Source: Bacteroides luhongzhouii
GTDB lineage: Bacteria; Bacteroidota; Bacteroidia; Bacteroidales; Bacteroidaceae
Direction: 5' to 3'
NCBI RefSeq assembly: GCF_009193295.2
Contig: NZ_CP059973.1
Location: 868,001 to 932,000 of the forward strand
DNA length: 64,000 nucleotides
Below the pieces are notes generated by a model that did not search any database, had not been told where the DNA came from, and was given only the letters and a program-made list of their open reading frames with translations. A program made the position numbers and the translations under genes. This document shows, piece by piece, positions 59,047-64,000 of the stretch; position 1 is the first letter of the stretch, and every line of letters starts with the position of its first letter.

Positions 59047-59092
59047 AAAAAAGGTAGCCATTCTTTTTTATTCATAGAATGACTACCTTTTT
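59047..59092. terminator. Hairpin terminator, possibly bidirectional
   Basis: Arms 59047-59063 and 59076-59092 match with one mismatch and are flanked by As and Ts, so termination on either strand is possible. It lies beyond the stop of the leftward gene at 59198. The rest of the gap 58811-59197 is AT-rich and shows no gene. Confidence 0.7.
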
Positions 59093-59197
59093 AATACTAT
59101 AAATAACGATTAAAAAACATATTTATCTGAGAAACAACACTACATTCCAAAAAATTAATCTTCACAGTTCGTATTGTAGAATTTAGAAACGGGCATT

Positions 59198-59839
59198 TTA
59201 AGAAACTCTAGTAGCCTTTCCCCTTTCCAAAAATGCCACATCATATGGATCATGAGTTATCTTATAAATACAATTTTCCGTATCAATACCTAAAAAATCG
59301 CCATCCTCCAATTCTCTAATATGATAATATATTTTACCATTCAATTCTGTAGGATAAATATCGGGGGCAATCCAGTTCAACTCCTCTTCAGTCAACAAAA
59401 GAGCTACTTTTTCATAATACCCATTTTCACAAAACGATTTATAAACGAAGCTAACATCTACTGTATTTGCGTCAAATGTATATTTCTTAATCTTTGCATG
59501 CGTATTAATCGTATAACCAGCCACTAATCCATCTGCTATAAAAATAGAAACCAATAATTCTTTATTTGTAATAACATCCCTCACCTTTATATTATTCAAA
59601 TCAAAACTTTTGCATTTTCTATTTTCATATTTATCCACAATTGGAGTAAAACGAAATACTACAGTGTTAGGAATAGAGCTAAGCCCAATACATACTCCGC
59701 CAATAACCCCTTCGACTATTTGATCATACAATAAAGAATTTTCACTTCCTTGAAGTTTTGAGAATACAGACTTCAAAAAATCTATTTCCCACGGCATTAC
59801 TTTGTGCCTAGTAAAAAGATTGCCAAACAATGTAAACAT
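59198..59839 (-). CDS. Uncharacterised protein, candidate immunity protein
   Basis: The 213-residue protein has no signal peptide or membrane helix. It has alternating acidic and aromatic segments typical of immunity proteins (DFLGIDTENCIYKITHDP near the C-terminus). It lies 6 bases after the decayed toxin-tip-like fragment at 59846-60338, the usual place for an immunity gene. I do not recognise a family; the immunity role comes from context only. Confidence 0.5.
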   Translation of the reverse strand: MFTLFGNLFTRHKVMPWEIDFLKSVFSKLQGSENSLLYDQIVEGVIGGVCIGLSSIPNTVVFRFTPIVDKYENRKCKSFDLNNIKVRDVITNKELLVSIFIADGLVAGYTINTHAKIKKYTFDANTVDVSFVYKSFCENGYYEKVALLLTEEELNWIAPDIYPTELNGKIYYHIRELEDGDFLGIDTENCIYKITHDPYDVAFLERGKATRVS

Positions 59840-59845
59840 AACTAT

Positions 59846-60338
59846 TTATAAATTAGTAGACCAATTATATTTCGCCTCAATCCATCCAATATCTGATTTT
59901 ATTCCGGCTCTTAAAAATCTAAATCTATATGTATCGAGTAATGAATGTTGAATCGTATTAATTTTCCACACATTAATCCACGATTGGCTGAAACCCTTCA
60001 AGTGGCCTATTATTGATACCTTCCAATGTAGAAACACTATAATCACGGCTACTATTTCCTATGATATATTTCCTCTCTCCATCCCTGTATCCGGCAGTAT
60101 ATCTCCATTCAACCCCGGTATTCTCAACACTAAATGTTGCGATATTGGCAGCATCATACGCACTGGATGTTTCTGCAAAGTAATTAACGCCACTGGTAGT
60201 ATTGCCTAAGTTTGTTTTCAATGCAGGCAAAATAGACTTGTCAAATACCCTAATATTCTTCCATTCAGGGTTTATTCTCGACACTGTCCCACTTGTTCCA
60301 CTAGCGTATAGGACATTAACAATTCTGTCCGTCTTATA
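59846..60338 (-). pseudogene. Frameshifted fragment, probably a displaced Rhs toxin tip
   Basis: A frame opens just after a stop at about 60339 (YKTDRIVNVLYASGTSG) and runs to a stop at 59973. A second frame, joined by a one-base shift at about 59990, continues (FSQSWINVWKINTIQHSLLD, then IGWIEAKYNWSTNL) to a stop at 59846. Joined, it gives about 164 residues without a start codon or known motif. Old C-terminal tips of polymorphic toxins are often kept downstream of the active gene, each with its immunity gene, which fits this place. Confidence 0.5.
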
Positions 60339-60358
60339 TTATCAACGCAATGAAACGT

Positions 60359-61525
60359 TCATTCTTTATCCGGATTTATTTTTTGCCTTTTCTCACTTAA
60401 CTTTTCATCTACAGCATCCGATATTTTTTGCCTGTCTGCCTCACTTTTGTTATTCCATTCAGTCCACCACAATTTAGTATTTTTCTCTATTCTATCCTCC
60501 TTATCGTATATGCCGTGATTCAATATCCTGAACAGAGTTTCTTTTCCAAACTTTTCACAAGTGACCTCAAACCCATAATTACCAATATCGTGAAACATGA
60601 CTTTTGTTTTCAGTTCTTCCCCATTTACATTCATCAGGCAATAGGTTGAACGGCAGAATAGATTATAAAAATACTCCCAGGGATTTTTCTCGGATGCCAA
60701 ATGTTCAAAAAAAAACGAACCCGATTGACCGGACAAACTTCTATATTCCACTGTCTTTCTTTCAAGTGGCTTCAAGACAATGGGCAAAGAATCGCAAAGG
60801 GATAAATAAAGGCTATCCCGACCATTCACAACAGCATAGTGTTCTTTCGTACTTGAGGACAGACAAACGGTGGAAGTCGTATTATTCCTCAAATACATTT
60901 GACCATATACACTCTTTATCCTCACGCCATTCCAATCAAATAGTTCCCGCTTTATGCTATCTGCATTTAACGAGAGACCCGGATAACGTTCCAATTGAAT
61001 GTCATGGGACAGCACCCCCATCTGTACCGGATAGTCTTCCACATACCCCGACAAATATGGCCATAATTCCACAATATCAAACCATGACGACCAGTCCTCA
61101 TACGATGAAAGCTCCACCAATGCTCTTTTTTCTCCAAACTTGGATATCACTACACACCATTTGGGGGTATAGTCTATTTCAACCATGGGATTACCGGAAT
61201 ACCCAGTCATCTCTTTTATATCAGCCACAGGCATCTCCTGTTCGTCCAATTCTATGAAGCAGAGATATTTATCCTTGTATGGAACGATTTTGGAAGGTGA
61301 CTCCAAATGCGATTCCACAGGAAATTCAGAGTCCGAAATCAGATATATATGATTGGAATCATTCACCGCCAATTCATATAGCACCACATATTTATTATGT
61401 ATCAAACCACAGTCCACAAGCAATTCGGATTGCGCTTCCACCACTTGCTGCACTTTATTAAGAGTAGGCTGCGCACAGCCTACCATAACAAACAAAAACA
61501 TCAAATTAAAAAATATATTTCTCAT
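60359..61525 (-). CDS. Lipoprotein coupled to the Rhs-JAB toxin, candidate immunity protein
   Basis: The 388-residue protein has a lipoprotein signal (FLFVMVGCAQ). The body is of mixed alpha/beta character and ends in a Lys/Glu-rich helix (SDAVDEKLSEKRQKI). Its ATG overlaps the Rhs stop by one base (TAATG), so both are made together. I do not recognise a domain. A lipoprotein in this position could neutralise the toxin at the envelope; that role is inferred from coupling. Confidence 0.55.
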   Translation of the reverse strand: MRNIFFNLMFLFVMVGCAQPTLNKVQQVVEAQSELLVDCGLIHNKYVVLYELAVNDSNHIYLISDSEFPVESHLESPSKIVPYKDKYLCFIELDEQEMPVADIKEMTGYSGNPMVEIDYTPKWCVVISKFGEKRALVELSSYEDWSSWFDIVELWPYLSGYVEDYPVQMGVLSHDIQLERYPGLSLNADSIKRELFDWNGVRIKSVYGQMYLRNNTTSTVCLSSSTKEHYAVVNGRDSLYLSLCDSLPIVLKPLERKTVEYRSLSGQSGSFFFEHLASEKNPWEYFYNLFCRSTYCLMNVNGEELKTKVMFHDIGNYGFEVTCEKFGKETLFRILNHGIYDKEDRIEKNTKLWWTEWNNKSEADRQKISDAVDEKLSEKRQKINPDKE

Positions 61526-62778
61526 TACTTCATAAATTTATCATTCAACCTTTTCAACAGTTCGCTACTTGTACTTATTTTAAAAGTCTCATTCTCAATA
61601 CGAGATTTTTTGCTATTATAAAACAAAAGTTCTTTATCATCTCTATAATAAATAGCACCGGTATTGATTTTCAAATTCTTCATATCATTATCAGAAGCTG
61701 CTTTATTATACGGATGCGAATGCAGATCCACAATTTTATCGCCTTCAACTCCTAATTTATCTTGCACGTCCGAAAAAACACTACTTTCTCTGCCAGAAGT
61801 ACCCACAATAGTAGTTTTACTCCCTTGGTTATCATACACATCCAACTTCCACTCTGCATCTGTGTTATCCGCACCAAACTTAAAAACAGCAACTGCATCA
61901 TTAAGATTCGCTGTTGAATTGTAATATTCTATTCCAGCATTCTTATTCGACTTTTGCGCAGCATACATTCCTGAAAGCAGCCCCTTATCATTTACAATAA
62001 TTGACGGGACATTTTTTTTAGTACTTAACAATCTATCATATGAGAAATTGTTTATTGAAGTTCTAAAAAGTTGCCCCGCGCCATTTATTGTATAATCATC
62101 CTTCCCGTCCGGATCTACCCTTAACACCGGATTATTCTTACAATAAGCATAAGGACTCCAACTGTAGTGTTTCTCACAGGACGGATCTACCCCGTTCCAC
62201 CTCCCCAGCACAGGATCATACCGTCTGGCACCATAGTCATACCAATTCAGTCCGCCCGCTGTCTCCAGCTCTTTCCCGTTATACTTATACGGCTGGACAC
62301 TCCACCGGGAACTCGCAGACATTAATCCGCCCAAAGGATAATAATCATTCACTTCCTCCACATTGCCATGCTCATCCACAACGACACGAACATTGCCCTG
62401 ATGATCCCTGATAAAGTAATGGTAGGTAGTATCAGCTAAAGTGATATACCCGACTTCAGTCAGCAACCGCACCAACACTCCATTTTCATAGACCGCATCG
62501 CCGCAATAATCCGTTGTCAGCGTATCGCCGCCAACAACCTGTACCGTGCGCACTTTAGTTCCATCACCACTGTATAAATTTGAAATGCTATCACCATTCT
62601 TAAATAGCACCCAACTAGGCAAATTTAAACAATTATATTGAATGTCAACAATATTCTTATTTAAATCTTTTGTCAAATTACCGTTTGCATTATAAGCATA
62701 GGCAGACTCTTGCGCAAACAGATTCATTCCTCCAGCGAACAAGATGCCTGTCAATACCAATTTCCGTAATAAATTCAT
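61525..62778 (-). CDS. Short Rhs-core protein with C-terminal JAB-type metalloprotease toxin domain
   Basis: The 417-residue protein has a signal peptide (LFAGGMNLFAQ). Rhs/YD-type repeats follow (YAYNANGNLTKDL, then YFIRDHQGNVRVVVDEHGN). The Rhs-associated core signature GARRYDPVLGRWNGVDP is near residue 190, followed by YCKNNPVLRVDPDGKDD, the normal border to a variable toxin tip. The tip (about 225-417) contains VDLHSHPYNKAASDNDMKN, which fits the JAMM zinc motif HxHP...SxxD of JAB-like toxins. A lysine-rich tail ends the protein. The toxin function is inferred from family. The Rhs shell is much shorter than in full-length toxins, so it may be a truncated or secreted form. Confidence 0.78.
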   Translation of the reverse strand: MNLLRKLVLTGILFAGGMNLFAQESAYAYNANGNLTKDLNKNIVDIQYNCLNLPSWVLFKNGDSISNLYSGDGTKVRTVQVVGGDTLTTDYCGDAVYENGVLVRLLTEVGYITLADTTYHYFIRDHQGNVRVVVDEHGNVEEVNDYYPLGGLMSASSRWSVQPYKYNGKELETAGGLNWYDYGARRYDPVLGRWNGVDPSCEKHYSWSPYAYCKNNPVLRVDPDGKDDYTINGAGQLFRTSINNFSYDRLLSTKKNVPSIIVNDKGLLSGMYAAQKSNKNAGIEYYNSTANLNDAVAVFKFGADNTDAEWKLDVYDNQGSKTTIVGTSGRESSVFSDVQDKLGVEGDKIVDLHSHPYNKAASDNDMKNLKINTGAIYYRDDKELLFYNSKKSRIENETFKISTSSELLKRLNDKFMK

Positions 62779-62829
62779 AATCTAATTCAGTTTTGTGTTA
62801 ATTAATCGAGTTCAGTTTTGTCTGTAAGC

Positions 62830-63177
62830 TTATCGACACAACAAAGATTCCTCTTCAAGCATTCTTCTCTTTTTGCGCTCCAGAAGAGAACGTACCACCT
62901 GAAGAGCGTACAAAATCAGCTGCATCCGTGTTTCACGGTCTTCAATCTGTGTAATGACAGGGTAAGACGGACGCTCGGATAATGCGGACAGAGAACGTTT
63001 GTCGTTGCAATATTGCCTGCGGCTTATGGATTTACGACATTCTTTGCAGTATTTATCCGGGCAAAAAGTTGTTTTGTTCACATAGAAAGAATCCAGAGAA
63101 AGTTCGCGTTTACAATTCGCGCAGATGCTCGTAGCCGAGGCGGGGAGTCGTGTTGATAAAGAGTTTAACGGTTTCAT
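62830..63177 (-). CDS. Small Cys-rich protein (zinc-ribbon-like)
   Basis: The 115-residue protein has an N-terminal Cys cluster (SICANCKREL, then FCPDKYCKECRK), consistent with a small zinc-binding fold. A helical C-terminus rich in Arg and Leu (LLERKKRRMLEEESLL) follows. It lies 51 bases before the Rhs gene in the same direction. I do not know its function; DNA or RNA binding is possible. Confidence 0.6.
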   Translation of the reverse strand: MKPLNSLSTRLPASATSICANCKRELSLDSFYVNKTTFCPDKYCKECRKSISRRQYCNDKRSLSALSERPSYPVITQIEDRETRMQLILYALQVVRSLLERKKRRMLEEESLLCR

Positions 63178-63228
63178 TATACTTACTTGTTTTTAAATTT
63201 AAAGAATAAAAATGACGTGTTTGCCGGG

Positions 63229-63312
63229 GATATATATACAGCGTGGTGGATATATATGTTCACCGTAGTGGGGATATATATACACCACGGTAGATATATA
63301 TACTCACTAAAC
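63229..63312. repeat. Four GATATATAT units in two 44-bp repeats
   Basis: GATATATAT occurs at 63229, 63249, 63273 and 63293. The spacings 20, 24 and 20 give two larger 44-bp repeats with CAC/GTG-containing spacers. The array lies between the divergent Cys-rich gene (starts 63177) and repressor gene (starts 63573). It could be an operator array for the repressor. The rest of 63178-63572 shows no gene. Confidence 0.7.
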
Positions 63313-63572
63313 TGAACGGTCAGATCGATTCCAATGGCGGTGAATGATCTTTTTCACAACCTTTCGTTAACTTTTCCTCGTTTTTCATGGTTATCCTGTT
63401 TTTAATTTATAATTTTGAAACGTTTTAATCATCCGGACACCACAAAAATAAAACAGTTTTCATGCATAAAATAAATGGTTTTAGAAATTAATTCTCAAAA
63501 AGATGATAACGAATTGCTCATTAGCAATTAACGAGTTTATGAATTTTTACATCGAAATTAAACGATCATAGA

Positions 63573-64000
63573 ATGGATACATTTTTGGATGTTACAGGAA
63601 TAGTGAAGCGTGCCAAACAGGTGCTAAACTTCAAGAACGACAGCGAATTGGCTGAATACTTAGGCGTCTCGCGTGCCACAGTTTCCAATTGGGGGGCACG
63701 AAACAGTATTGATTTCCGTCTGTTACTTGACAAGTTTGGAGACAAGGTAGACTACAACTGGCTATTATTGGGAAAAGGAAATCCGAAACACCAGCCGAGA
63801 TATTGCGAAAGCGAACTGGTGCAGGGAGAAGTCGAGATTATACACAATCCGAAAACACCCGAACCGATAGACGACCGCAGCGTGACATTATACGATATTA
63901 CGGCAGCTGCGAACCTGAAAACATTGTTCACCAACAAAAAGCAGTATGCACTGGGGAAGATATTGATTCCGAATATATCCGTCTGCGACGGGGCGGTCTA
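63573..64000 (+). CDS. CI-like phage repressor (partial, runs off the window)
   Basis: From the ATG at 63573, 142 codons are open to the window end. An N-terminal HTH (NDSELAEYLGVSRATVSNW, residues about 25-43) followed by a helical segment (VDYNWLLLGKGNPK) matches Bacteroidetes phage CI repressors of the Phage_CI_repr type. The LYDITAAANLKTLF segment near residue 110 is the usual link to an S24 peptidase-like C-terminal domain. It suggests that a prophage or similar element begins at or beyond the right edge. Confidence 0.75.
   Translation, partial: MDTFLDVTGIVKRAKQVLNFKNDSELAEYLGVSRATVSNWGARNSIDFRLLLDKFGDKVDYNWLLLGKGNPKHQPRYCESELVQGEVEIIHNPKTPEPIDDRSVTLYDITAAANLKTLFTNKKQYALGKILIPNISVCDGAV

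Noticed and set aside
58834..59061. 75-codon leftward frame before the acyl-CoA synthetase gene
   Set aside because: Low-complexity Phe/Leu/Ile content, overlaps the hairpin terminator and has no plausible start signal.
63229..63312. Repeat array considered as a CRISPR
   Set aside because: Units are only 9-20 bases, spacers are short and related to each other, and no cas genes are present.

Overview
The window looks like a chromosomal segment of a human-gut Bacteroides (ovatus / xylanisolvens / thetaiotaomicron-like). The basis is two SusC/SusD pairs, hybrid two-component regulators (HTCS), TAnnTTTG -7 boxes, a CTnDOT-type integrase and ErmF. The species is inferred, not proven.

Layout. (1) 1-9.9 kb is housekeeping: a leftward aroQ-pyk-O-methyltransferase-rbfA operon, then rightward xerD, a highly expressed TPR lipoprotein, a thioredoxin-fold lipoprotein without cysteines, comM/yifB, and a TPR sensor kinase whose phospho-accepting His is replaced. 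(2) 10.4-35.5 kb is one large leftward polysaccharide utilisation locus. It has two outer-membrane modules (IPT/NHL protein + SusC1 + SusD1 + DUF4973-type lipoprotein; SusC2 + SusD2 + SusE-like proteins), GH31, GH43 and GH65 enzymes, and two large probable alpha-toroid hydrolases that I cannot assign to a family. Four promoters here share one architecture: a TAnnTTTG-like box and, at exactly the same distance upstream, a direct repeat with a 21-bp period, as expected for an AraC-type HTCS operator. (3) 35.6-45.6 kb: the regulator HTCS1 is cut near its 5' end by a 6.05-kb integrative mobilizable element (integrase, small HTH protein, MobV relaxase, ermF, MORN-repeat protein) flanked by an 8-bp direct repeat. 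The start codon, signal peptide and promoter of HTCS1 now lie 6 kb away. (4) 45.7-58.8 kb: a remnant of an ADP-forming acyl-CoA synthetase gene, ApbE, a DUF1080 protein, two Tat-type Gfo/Idh/MocA oxidoreductases separated by a small membrane protein, a second GH43, a close HTCS1 paralogue (HTCS2), and the intact acyl-CoA synthetase gene. The synthetase-HTCS pair is thus present twice, once intact and once broken. (5) 59.2-63.2 kb is a polymorphic-toxin locus: a short Rhs core protein with a JAB-type metalloprotease tip, a lipoprotein translationally coupled to it, a displaced frameshifted fragment, a possible immunity protein, and a small Cys-rich protein. (6) At the right edge an AT-rich repeat array precedes a CI-like repressor that runs out of the window.

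How it fits together. SusC/SusD modules import oligosaccharides, which GH31/GH65/GH43 and the toroid enzymes trim. HTCS1 would have been the local sensor-activator but has lost its export signal and start. HTCS2 has identical helix-turn-helix segments and may now drive the four operators. The genes after HTCS2 form a candidate oxidation/elimination pathway for glycosides (Gfo/Idh oxidation at C3, DUF1080 cleavage) beside the classical hydrolases.
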